Shown here: in pieces, positions 7,654-14,616 of the stretch | How the letters are laid out: each line of letters begins with the position of its first letter | Position numbering within the stretch: position 1 is the stretch's first letter | NCBI GenBank assembly: GCA_004297005.1 | Contig: SCVA01000034.1 | Location: 1 to 35,335, forward strand | Direction: 5' to 3' | DNA length: 35,335 bases | From: Nevskiaceae bacterium | GTDB taxonomy: Bacteria > Pseudomonadota > Gammaproteobacteria > Nevskiales > Nevskiaceae | Notes under the pieces: generated by a model | Told to the model about the DNA's origin: nothing | Databases searched by the model: none | The model's input: only the letters and a program-made list of their open reading frames with translations | Program-made: the position numbers and the translations under genes

Positions 7654-7884
7654 TTACTCGTGCTTGTCGGTGTAGGGCAGCAGGGCCAGGAAGCGCGCGC
7701 GCTTGATGGAGTTGGTGATCTGGCGCTGGTAGAAGGACACCGTGCCAGTCACGCGCGCCGGCTGGATCTTGCCGTTCTCGCTGACGTACTGCTTCAGCAG
7801 GTTGAGATCCTTGTAGTCGATCTCGACCGCCTTGTCGGAGGAGAACTTGCAGGACTTGCGCTTGGTGCGAACGAAACGGGACAT
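7654..7884 (-). CDS. rpsR: 30S ribosomal protein S18
   Basis: S18 binds S6 and 16S rRNA on the small-subunit platform. The 76-residue basic protein has the family signature ([20 protein letters not shown], then [17 protein letters not shown]). Its ATG shares one base with the rpsF stop (TAATG), so translation of the S6-S18 pair is probably coupled. The cysteine in KRKSCKF is typical of the zinc-independent form, as there is no CXXC pair. Length matches E. coli (75). Confidence 0.97.
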   Translation of the reverse strand: MSRFVRTKRKSCKFSSDKAVEIDYKDLNLLKQYVSENGKIQPARVTGTVSFYQRQITNSIKRARFLALLPYTDKHE

Positions 7885-8315
7885 TAGACGGCCTCCTCGG
7901 TGGCGGCTTCAGCTTCAGCTTCAGCGTCGGCGTCGGCCGGAGCGGACTCGGCGGCGCGCTCGCGGGACTTGTATTCCGGCTTCGGCTTGTCGTCTTCCGG
8001 ATTCTTGAACAACTGCGACTGCACGGTGACCGCGGTTTCCTTGCGGATGACCAGCTTGCGGATCACGGCGTCGTTGAACTTGAAGGCGTTCTCGAGTTCG
8101 GCCAGGGCCTTGTCGGAGCACTCCACGTTCATCAGCAGGTAGTGGGCCTTGTGCAGCTTGGCGATCGGGTAGGCCAGCTGGCGGCGACCCCAATCTTCCA
8201 GACGGTGGACCTTGCCGCCGTCGGCTTCGACAAACGACTTGTAACGCTCGGTCATCGCGGGCACCTGCTCGGACTGATCCGGGTGCACCATGACCACGAT
8301 TTCGTAGTGACGCAT
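7884..8315 (-). CDS. rpsF: 30S ribosomal protein S6
   Basis: S6 forms a heterodimer with S18 on the 30S platform. The 143-residue product carries the S6 fold (about 1-95, with [19 protein letters not shown] and [20 protein letters not shown]). A tail of about 40 residues ends in an Ala/Glu/Asp-rich run (about 119-143). In E. coli the S6 tail is the substrate of RimK glutamylation; this tail is acidic but ends in EEAV rather than EE, so modification is uncertain. A good AGGAG site precedes ATG 8313-8315. It is the first gene of the operon, behind a hairpin leader and a sigma-70-type promoter. Confidence 0.96.
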   Translation of the reverse strand: MRHYEIVVMVHPDQSEQVPAMTERYKSFVEADGGKVHRLEDWGRRQLAYPIAKLHKAHYLLMNVECSDKALAELENAFKFNDAVIRKLVIRKETAVTVQSQLFKNPEDDKPKPEYKSRERAAESAPADADAEAEAEAATEEAV

Positions 8316-8332
8316 GCTTGCTCCTTGTGGGA

Positions 8333-8364
8333 TTGCCCCCCGGCAAACCAGAGCGGTGGGGCAA
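8333..8364 (-). promoter_or_regulatory. Candidate S6:S18-binding leader hairpin
   Basis: On the minus strand TTGCCCC (8358-8364) pairs perfectly with GGGGCAA (8333-8339), directly upstream of the rpsF Shine-Dalgarno. The strand just inside the stem is ACCG, followed by a weaker apical hairpin. In many bacteria the S6:S18 complex represses its own operon by binding a leader hairpin with an unpaired CCG beside a closing stem. This structure has that layout, but it was not folded computationally. Confidence 0.6.
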
Positions 8365-8399
8365 GGAAAACCCCGCCGGGACTCCGACGAGGGGCGCGA

Positions 8400-8428
8400 A
8401 GGATACGGAAACCGCCGCCGGCTGGCAA
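8400..8428 (-). promoter_or_regulatory. Probable sigma-70 promoter of rpsF operon
   Basis: The minus strand has TTGCCA (8423-8428) and TATCCT (8400-8405) separated by exactly 17 bp. Each hexamer matches the consensus at 4 of 6 positions or better. Transcription would start near 8393, placing the S6:S18-like hairpin inside a leader of about 78 nt. Confidence 0.6.
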
Positions 8429-8480
8429 CATTTCCCCTAAAAAGCCGGCTGTCGCCGCAATGCCGGCGAGGCGGTTAAGA

Positions 8481-8505
8481 TGACGTCATGCTCCGTCTGG
8501 AGCAT
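8481..8505. promoter_or_regulatory. Overlapping palindrome and hairpin upstream of esterase gene
   Basis: TGACGTCA (8481-8488) is a perfect 8-bp palindrome. Sharing its last base, ATGCTCC/GGAGCAT (8488-8494 with 8499-8505) forms a perfect 7-bp stem with a 4-nt loop. They lie 70-90 bp before the esterase start, in the divergent gap shared with the rpsF promoter. They could be a regulator's operator or part of the leader; no regulator is encoded nearby. Confidence 0.35.
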
Positions 8506-8573
8506 CGACGACCCCAGCAGGAATGCATCCACGACTGGGTCGCGAGCACAAGGATTTGCTGAGGAGATACACC

Positions 8574-9515
8574 ATGCTGTTCGCTGGTCGTCCGCGAAGG
8601 ATAGCGGGGCGGTTGCTGGCGCTCGCCGGCCTGCTGTTCACCACCACGGCGCAAGCCGTCTCCTTCCTGCCCTGGGAGAATGTGCGCGCCTACTACGAGG
8701 CCTTCGAGTTCGGCGGCATCACCCGCACCGTAGGTTTTCTGGTGCCGGCCAATCCGCGACCGAATTCGCCAGCGGTGATCGTGCTGCACTATAACCTCGG
8801 CCCCTCGGCGACCATGGCCAACCTCACCGAGGTCGGTGAATTCGCCCGAGACAAGGGCGCCTTCGTGATCCTGCCCGAAGCACACGATCTCACCTGGTCT
8901 CACGCTCCCAACGATACCGACCCGACCGACGACTCGGGCTATCTCAATGCCCTGATCGACAACCTGGTGGCGCGCTACCCCATTGACCCCAAACGCGTCT
9001 ACATGACCGGTTATTCGCAGGGCGGCAACATGACCGTGCGCTTCGCCTGCGATCACCCGGAGAAGATCGCCGCCGGTGCGGTGGTCGCCGCCACCATGCG
9101 CAAATCCCTGGAGCGGGTCTGCGCACCCTCGGTGCCAACGCCGATGGTGTTCTTCAACGGCACCGCCGACGATCAGGTGCCCTACGACGTCGGCCTGATC
9201 TCCCTGCAGCGCGATCTCACCGGCGTCGGCGCCCTGCCCGCGCAGGACGCCGCCAAGTGGTGGGCCGATGCCAATGGCTGCCCCGGCACCACCACCCGCA
9301 GCAACCTGCCGGTGCCGGTCGCCGATGGCACCAGCGTCTACGTCGACCGCTACACCGACTGTCCGCCTGGCCGTGGCGCCGAGCTCTACACCATCGTCGA
9401 GGGCGGCCATAACTGGCCAGGGGCGCTGGACTTCGTGCCGCGCACCGGCCTGACCACCCAGAACATCCGCGCCAACCAAGAGATGTGGCAGTTCTTCGAG
9501 AGGTTCAGCCGATGA
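8574..9515 (+). CDS. Secreted PHB depolymerase/feruloyl-esterase-like alpha/beta hydrolase
   Basis: The product is a 313-residue secreted serine hydrolase of the polyhydroxybutyrate depolymerase/LpqC type. It has a signal peptide (about 1-28, twin-Arg-free, ending AQA). The nucleophile elbow is GYSQGG (Ser148), with candidate Asp199/200 in NGTADDQVPY and His279 in GGHNWPG: the full catalytic triad in family order. The ATG at 8574 has a GAGGAGA site 7 bp upstream; an earlier in-frame ATG (8523) lacks one and would mask the signal peptide. The substrate cannot be read from sequence: PHB oligomers, feruloyl esters or acetylated polysaccharide are possible. Its stop overlaps the next gene's start (ATGA), so they form one unit with the lipoprotein. 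Confidence 0.82.
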   Translation: MLFAGRPRRIAGRLLALAGLLFTTTAQAVSFLPWENVRAYYEAFEFGGITRTVGFLVPANPRPNSPAVIVLHYNLGPSATMANLTEVGEFARDKGAFVILPEAHDLTWSHAPNDTDPTDDSGYLNALIDNLVARYPIDPKRVYMTGYSQGGNMTVRFACDHPEKIAAGAVVAATMRKSLERVCAPSVPTPMVFFNGTADDQVPYDVGLISLQRDLTGVGALPAQDAAKWWADANGCPGTTTRSNLPVPVADGTSVYVDRYTDCPPGRGAELYTIVEGGHNWPGALDFVPRTGLTTQNIRANQEMWQFFERFSR

Positions 9516-10765
9516 AAACTGCCGTTTCCCGAAGTCACACAGCGGCCCTGCTCGCCGCCCTAACTTTGAGCGCCTGCGGTGGCGGCAGCGGTGGCGACGC
9601 CGCCATCGCCCGCGCCAGCGGAAGCGCCGAGCAGCAGATCAACCAGTACAGCCAGAAGGATCAGCAGCGGCCGGTAGCCAGTGGCAACGCCCAGGGCCAG
9701 GGCGTGGTGGTCTGGGAGAGCTTTGGCCAGGACGGCAGCCACCTGGGCATCTACGGCCGCCGCCTGCAAAACGGCCGGCCAGTCGGCGACGAGTTCCAGG
9801 TCAACACCTACACCGTCAGCCGGCAGAGCTTCGCCAATGTCAGCATGAATGCCCACGGCGACTTCGTGGCGGTCTGGCGCAGTTCGCTGCAAGGTAGCCC
9901 CGGAGGCAATATTTACGCTCAGCGCTATGCCGCCGACGGCAGCCGGGTCGGCGCCGAGTTTCTGGTAGGCCCCGACAGCTCTGATCTCGACTCACAGTCA
10001 GAGCCGCAAGTGGCGCTGGCCGATAGCGGCGAGTTCGTGGTCGCCTTCAGCAACCGCGAACTCAACCAGGTGGCGACGGCCCTGGGCCGCAACGATCTGG
10101 AAACCCGCTTCGTGCAGTTGCGCATCTACGACGCCGACGGCAATCCACGCACCGATCCGATTACCGCCTCCGACTCCACAGCCGACGGCAGCCCGCGCTT
10201 TCCGCGTGTCGGTCTGGATGCCAGTGGCAAGATCGTGCTGATCTGGATCAACGGCACCCAGGTCCGCGCCCGCCACTACGATCTGGCCGGCAATGCCTTG
10301 AGCGGTCCCTACAACGTCAACCAGACCAGTGCCGACAGCGCCGTGGACCAGCCCTCGCTGGCGGTGCGCCCGGATGGGCGCTTCGCCGTGGCCTGGGAGG
10401 CGTTCACCTATGGCAACGTGCCGCAAGGCATCCAGATGCAGCGCTACTCGGCGCCGCAGACCACCGAGGGCCCGGTGCTGACCGTGGCCTCGTCGTCCGC
10501 CGGGCTGATCGAGCGCAGCTCGCTGAACCTGAGCACCACTGGTGACTACCTGCTCGCCGCCCAGGCGCAGGATCAGACCAGCCTGGCAGTGGTCGATGTG
10601 GCCGGCGCGCAGCGTGGGCCGGTGCGCTTCAGCAGTCCCGGCCACGCCTGCCTGTTCCCGAGCGTGGCGATGTCAAGCGCCGGCAAGGCCCTGGTGGCCT
10701 GGCAGAGCTTCGGCCAGGACGGCGATGGTCGCGGCATCTACGGCCGCGAGGTCAACATCCCCTGA
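9512..10765 (+). CDS. Lipoprotein with seven propeller-like repeats
   Basis: The 417-residue product begins with a lipoprotein signal peptide and lipobox LSAC (Cys22, followed by Gly, which favours outer-membrane sorting). After a Gly/Ser linker the chain is about seven repeats of about 50 residues. Each repeat has a VxVAW-type strand, a polar loop and an IYxxRYxxxG-type strand ending in N/D-G. The first and last repeats are near-identical around SFGQDG (about 65-84 and 393-413), as if the ring closes on itself. This suggests a beta-propeller, an inference from repeat spacing. Exact function is unknown; binding of a polymer or the partner esterase is possible. It overlaps the esterase gene by four bases. 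The start at 9512 places the lipobox correctly. Confidence 0.72.
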   Translation: MKTAVSRSHTAALLAALTLSACGGGSGGDAAIARASGSAEQQINQYSQKDQQRPVASGNAQGQGVVVWESFGQDGSHLGIYGRRLQNGRPVGDEFQVNTYTVSRQSFANVSMNAHGDFVAVWRSSLQGSPGGNIYAQRYAADGSRVGAEFLVGPDSSDLDSQSEPQVALADSGEFVVAFSNRELNQVATALGRNDLETRFVQLRIYDADGNPRTDPITASDSTADGSPRFPRVGLDASGKIVLIWINGTQVRARHYDLAGNALSGPYNVNQTSADSAVDQPSLAVRPDGRFAVAWEAFTYGNVPQGIQMQRYSAPQTTEGPVLTVASSSAGLIERSSLNLSTTGDYLLAAQAQDQTSLAVVDVAGAQRGPVRFSSPGHACLFPSVAMSSAGKALVAWQSFGQDGDGRGIYGREVNIP

Positions 10766-10808
10766 GCATGTACCGCGCCGCCCCGATGGAGGCGCAGCGT
10801 CAAACCCC

Positions 10809-10827
10809 GGGCGCCGGACGAGCGCCC
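10809..10827. repeat. GC-rich hairpin between lipoprotein and Ser/Gly-rich genes
   Basis: GGGCGC (10809-10814) and GCGCCC (10822-10827) form a 6-bp stem with a 7-nt loop in the 88-bp gap. There is no T-run, so it is not an intrinsic terminator. It could stabilise or attenuate the message before the 10854 gene. Confidence 0.35.
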
Positions 10828-10853
10828 ATTCAACAATGGAAGTTGGGAGGACT

Positions 10854-11600
10854 ATGAACAAGCTCATGAAAGCCGCCGCCGGTGGCCTGTTTTCAAGCGT
10901 GATGACGCTGGCGCCTGTGGCCGCCAGGGAACCTGACCCGCAACTGGGTACCTATCTGATCTGGAAGTTCGGCGCCCAGGACGCCAGGCTGGCTGGTGAC
11001 CGTTTCCACTACGGTCTGCGCCTGGACTACGACGCCTACAACGCCCAGACCCGGGGCCTGCCGCCGCTGCTGCGGGTCAACGTCTCGCAAACCGGTCTGG
11101 ACACCTATCTCAATGGCAGCAGCCTGCGCGGCATGGCGCTGCGCATGCAGCAGGTGGAAGGCGTGCAACTTGGCACCATCCTCACCGCCGCCGGCGCGGT
11201 GGCCGTCGGGGTAGGCACCGTGGTCCTGGTCTCCACGGAGGCCACCAAGGACGATCCGGCACCGACCGACAGTGGCAACTCGTCCAGCGGATCGGGCAGC
11301 AGTTCCAGCGGCTCCTCTTCCGGCAGCAGCTCCTCGGGCAGTGGTTCCTCAAGCGGAGGCTCGACCAGCGGCAGTTCCTCCGGCAGTGGCTCCAGCGGCG
11401 GCGGCTCCACCAGCGGCAGCAGTTCTTCCGGCAGCGGCTCCAGCAGCGGCTCGGGCACCGGCATCCCGCTCGGCGGCAGCGGCTACAACGGCCGCCAGAC
11501 GGCACCGGAACTGGATCAATCGGAAATGCGCGGCATCAGCCCCGAATACCAGCAGTGGCTGGACGGCGGCAGCGGCCACATGGGCGATCTCGGCCGCTAG
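10854..11600 (+). CDS. Secreted Ser/Gly-rich protein of unknown function
   Basis: I do not recognise a family. The 248-residue product starts with a signal-like segment (about 1-24, ending PVAA). A small region with FHYGLRLDYDAY and RVNVSQTGLDTYLNG (about 30-105) follows, then a hydrophobic Ala/Gly/Val stretch (about 108-127) that could be a transmembrane or glycine-zipper segment. Next comes a Ser/Gly-only tract (about 140-202) and a short charged tail. ATG 10854 has a GGGAGG site 3 bp upstream. An overlapping open frame beginning earlier is disregarded. It is the last gene before a bidirectional terminator and probably shares the transcript of the esterase and lipoprotein. The flexible tract suggests a surface or linker role, an inference only. 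Confidence 0.65.
   Translation: MNKLMKAAAGGLFSSVMTLAPVAAREPDPQLGTYLIWKFGAQDARLAGDRFHYGLRLDYDAYNAQTRGLPPLLRVNVSQTGLDTYLNGSSLRGMALRMQQVEGVQLGTILTAAGAVAVGVGTVVLVSTEATKDDPAPTDSGNSSSGSGSSSSGSSSGSSSSGSGSSSGGSTSGSSSGSGSSGGGSTSGSSSSGSGSSSGSGTGIPLGGSGYNGRQTAPELDQSEMRGISPEYQQWLDGGSGHMGDLGR
11271..11459 (+). repeat. Low-complexity Ser/Gly codon repeat tract
   Basis: About 63 codons encode almost only Ser and Gly, from short degenerate units such as GGCAGCAGTTCCTCC. The unit is irregular in length, so this is slippage-prone coding repeat rather than CRISPR or a regular VNTR. Codon choice alternates AGC, TCC and TCG, which limits perfect DNA repeats. Confidence 0.8.
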
Positions 11601-11676
11601 GCTCGCGCCGGCCGCGAAGGAAGACGGGGGGAGTCTGTCACTCCCCAGAGTGCCCTCTGCGGAAACTGAGGCATCC

Positions 11677-11720
11677 AACAAAAAAGCCCGGCCGCCTGCG
11701 CGACCGGGCTTTATTTTTAC
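11677..11720. terminator. Bidirectional intrinsic terminator
   Basis: Positions 11683-11691 and 11704-11712 form a perfect 9-bp stem (AAAGCCCGG/CCGGGCTTT) with a 12-nt loop. T-rich runs follow on both strands: TTTATTTTTA on plus, TTTTTTTG on minus. It ends the 8574-11600 group on one side and the skp end of the envelope operon on the other. Confidence 0.88.
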
Positions 11721-11727
11721 CGGATCT

Positions 11728-12231
11728 TTATTTGCCGGCGCCGGCGTTGAGGCGCTTGAGCACGTCGGCGGTCACGTCAACGGCGGGACTGGCGAAGACC
11801 GGATCCTGAACGATCAGATCAGCGCCCTTTTCCTTGGCGACCTGGGCGATCACGTCCTTGATCTTGGCCATCATGTCCTGGGTCAGCTCACGGTCACGGT
11901 TTTGCAGGTCTTCCTGGAACTTGCGCTGGGCGAAGTTGAGATCAACCTGACGGGCGTTAAGGTCTTTTTCCTTCTTGGCGCGCTGGTCGGCGGACATCGT
12001 GTCGGCATCGCGCTGATAGGCCTTGACGTCGTCGCCGAAAGCCTTGCCCTGAGCCTCGATGTCAGCGCGGCGCTTCTCGAACTCGGCCTTCATCTTGGCT
12101 TCGGCGGCCTTGAACTGCACGGAGTCGCGCACCACGTCGGCAGAGCGCACGACCAGGATCTTGGTTTCCGCCTGCGCGCTGGTGGCGACGGCGAGCAAAG
12201 CGAGTGCAGCGAAGGCAATACGGGTACGCAT
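11728..12231 (-). CDS. skp: Periplasmic chaperone Skp/OmpH
   Basis: Skp holds unfolded outer-membrane proteins in the periplasm for delivery to the Bam complex. The 167-residue product has a signal peptide (about 1-21, ending AQA). A short beta core (ILVVRSADVVRDS, C-terminal LIVQDP) flanks a long Lys/Glu/Arg-rich helical hairpin (about 42-130) that forms the trimer's tentacles. It follows bamA by 54 bp, as in most gammaproteobacteria. The next gene usually found there, lpxD, is absent: a terminator follows 15 bp after the stop. Confidence 0.94.
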   Translation of the reverse strand: MRTRIAFAALALLAVATSAQAETKILVVRSADVVRDSVQFKAAEAKMKAEFEKRRADIEAQGKAFGDDVKAYQRDADTMSADQRAKKEKDLNARQVDLNFAQRKFQEDLQNRDRELTQDMMAKIKDVIAQVAKEKGADLIVQDPVFASPAVDVTADVLKRLNAGAGK

Positions 12232-12285
12232 AAGAGGTTCTCTGTGATCGATTGTTGTGGTTGAGCGGGTAGTACCAACCCGGCC

Positions 12286-14583
12286 TTAGAAGCCGGAGCC
12301 AAAGGTGATCTGGAAGCGATCCACTTCGTCCTGCGGCTTGGCGTTGAGCGGGAACGAGTAGGACAACTGCAGCAGGCCGAGGAAGGGAGTGAAGTACGAC
12401 ACCGCCAAGCCCATCGACTGACGCAGTTCGTTGATCTCGAACTGGCCCGGCTCGGCGAAGATATTACCGACATCGTAGAACAGCGAGACCCGGCTGCTCT
12501 TGCCATCGGAATCCAGCGGCGTCGGAATGATCAACTCGGTCTGCGCTGTGGTGCGCAGCTTGCCACCGTAGGGGTTGTTGAACGGCGTGTCGCGCGGCCC
12601 CAGGGTGCCATCCTTGTAACCGCGCACGGTGCGCGGGCCGCCGGCGAAGTAGTTCTCGTACGGCGGCACCGTGCTGCTGTCGCCATAGGTATCGACGTAG
12701 CCGACCGTGCCGTCGAACTCGACGAAGAACTTGTAGAACAGCGGGATGTACTGCTGGTGCTGGTAGAACAGGTTGAAGAACTCGACCCCGCTGCCCGGCA
12801 CGGTCACGTCGATGTTGAAGCGGTTGAGGGCACCGCGACTGGCGAAGAAGGTGCGGTTGCGCGTGTCGCGGGTGATGCCGGTACGCAGCGAGTAGTCGGT
12901 GAACTCCGCCCCGTTCTCGCGCACGAAACGCAGCACCTCGTCGGCGGAGTAGGACGGGAAGGTCTCGATGGCCGTCTGCGCCACACCGCCACCCACCCGC
13001 AACGCCACGAATTCCGACAGCGGAATGCCGTAGGTGAGATCGGCGCCCACGGTATTGGAGTTGAAGCCGGAGCTGTAGCGGATCACCGACTCCGCCTTGC
13101 GGTAGTAGGTGGAGATGGTCTGGCTGACCCCGTCTTCGGTGAAGTAGGGGTTGGTCCAACTGAAATTGAGCTGCCGCGAGTACTGCGAGTTGTCGATTGA
13201 CACCTCGACGCGGTTACCGGTACCCAGGAAGTTGGTATGGGTGAGGCTGGCATTGACCAGGAAGCCCTGGGCGCCGGAGTAACCGACACCGAACTGCACC
13301 GAACCCGGCGCGCGTTCCTTGATCTTGAAATTGACATCCACCAGGTCGTCGGAGCCCGGCACCGGCTTGGTGTCGACCTCGGCCTCCTCGATGAACGGCA
13401 GACGGGTCAGGCGCACACGCGAGCGTTCCACCGAAGACTTGGAGAACGGCGAGGCTTCCAACTGGCGCATCTCGCGGCGCAGAGTCTCGTCGTTGGTATC
13501 GCCGTGGCCACTGAAATTGATGCGGCGTACGTAGGCGCGCTTGCCCGGCTCGATCAGGTAATTGAGGCTGACCTGCTTCTTCTCCTCATCCACCTCCGGC
13601 AGCGGCGTAACCTTGGCGAAGGCGTAGCCGACGTCCGACAGCGCGGCCTCGATGCGGTTGGCGGACTCCGTGGCCTCCTTGCGCGAGAAGGTATCGCCCG
13701 GCTTGGTGGACAGGAGGCGGAACAGGAATTCCTCGTTGAGGATGGTCTCGCCGCTGAAGCGGCGGTCCTTCACCGAGTACTTCTCTCCTTCCTCGATGTT
13801 GACGGTGATGAAGATGTCCTTCTTCTCCGGCGACAGCGCCACCTGCACGGAAGAGACGTTGAACTTCAGATAGCCACGGTCCTGGTAGTAGGACTGCAGG
13901 GTTTCCAGATCGCCGCCCAGCGACTGCTTGGAATAGCGGTCGGACTTCTGGAACGGCACCCAGTTGGTCGGCTTGAGCTGCAACTGGTCCTTGAGCTCCT
14001 TCACCGGGAAGGCAGTGGCACCAAGGATGTTGATGTCCCTGATCTTGGTGACCTTGCCTTCGGTGACCTTGATCTTGATGTCGACGCGGTTGTTGGGGAG
14101 ATCGGTGACCGTGGTATCGATGCCGACGTCGTAGTAGCCGTTGGCGTAGTACTGGCGACGCAGCTCCTGCTCGACCTGGTCGAGCAGGGCGCGCTTGTAG
14201 GTCTCGCCGTTGGCGAGACCCAGGTCGGCCAGCGATTTCTTCAGCTCATCGCCGCCGATCTTCTCGTTGCCTTCGATCTCGAACTTGACGATCTGTGGCC
14301 GCTCCTCGACCCGGATCACCAGGGCGCTGCCGTCGCGCAGCAGTTGCACGTCCTGGAACAAGCCTGAGGCATACAGGGCGCGGATCGCCTGCCGCGAGGT
14401 GATGTCGTTGATCTCGTCGCCGGTGGTCAGCGGCAAGTAGGTGAGGATCGTGCCCTCGTCCAGACGTTGCAGACCCTCGGCGCGAATCTCGCGCACCGTG
14501 AACGGCTCTAGAGCCCAGCTAGCCGGGATGAAGATCAGTGAGGCGCACGCGGCGAGCGCGCGCTTTCGGAGCGAGATGGTCAA
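12286..14583 (-). CDS. bamA: Outer membrane protein assembly factor BamA
   Basis: BamA is the beta-barrel core of the outer-membrane protein insertion machine. The 765-residue product has a signal peptide (about 1-24, ending WAL), five POTRA domains (about 25-425) and a 16-strand barrel (about 430-765). The barrel loop-6 motif appears as VRGYKDG (E. coli VRGF), and the chain ends in Phe as a beta-signal should. The start is TTG at 14581-14583. The in-frame stop of rseP lies 12 codons upstream and no ATG or GTG occurs between, so TTG is the only start that keeps the signal peptide. It sits between rseP and skp, the normal order. Confidence 0.95.
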   Translation of the reverse strand: MTISLRKRALAACASLIFIPASWALEPFTVREIRAEGLQRLDEGTILTYLPLTTGDEINDITSRQAIRALYASGLFQDVQLLRDGSALVIRVEERPQIVKFEIEGNEKIGGDELKKSLADLGLANGETYKRALLDQVEQELRRQYYANGYYDVGIDTTVTDLPNNRVDIKIKVTEGKVTKIRDINILGATAFPVKELKDQLQLKPTNWVPFQKSDRYSKQSLGGDLETLQSYYQDRGYLKFNVSSVQVALSPEKKDIFITVNIEEGEKYSVKDRRFSGETILNEEFLFRLLSTKPGDTFSRKEATESANRIEAALSDVGYAFAKVTPLPEVDEEKKQVSLNYLIEPGKRAYVRRINFSGHGDTNDETLRREMRQLEASPFSKSSVERSRVRLTRLPFIEEAEVDTKPVPGSDDLVDVNFKIKERAPGSVQFGVGYSGAQGFLVNASLTHTNFLGTGNRVEVSIDNSQYSRQLNFSWTNPYFTEDGVSQTISTYYRKAESVIRYSSGFNSNTVGADLTYGIPLSEFVALRVGGGVAQTAIETFPSYSADEVLRFVRENGAEFTDYSLRTGITRDTRNRTFFASRGALNRFNIDVTVPGSGVEFFNLFYQHQQYIPLFYKFFVEFDGTVGYVDTYGDSSTVPPYENYFAGGPRTVRGYKDGTLGPRDTPFNNPYGGKLRTTAQTELIIPTPLDSDGKSSRVSLFYDVGNIFAEPGQFEINELRQSMGLAVSYFTPFLGLLQLSYSFPLNAKPQDEVDRFQITFGSGF

Positions 14584-14616
14584 AGTGGGCCCTGAAGTCT
14601 TGGCTTGAGAAAGGGT

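Noticed and set aside
5551..7887. 778-codon plus-strand open frame over dnaB, rplI and rpsR
   Set aside because: Antisense to three certain genes. Its Val/Leu/Gly/His-rich content mirrors codon bias of the real frames.
11271..11459. Repeat array resembling CRISPR or VNTR
   Set aside because: It is an in-frame Ser/Gly coding tract with irregular short units and no unique spacers.
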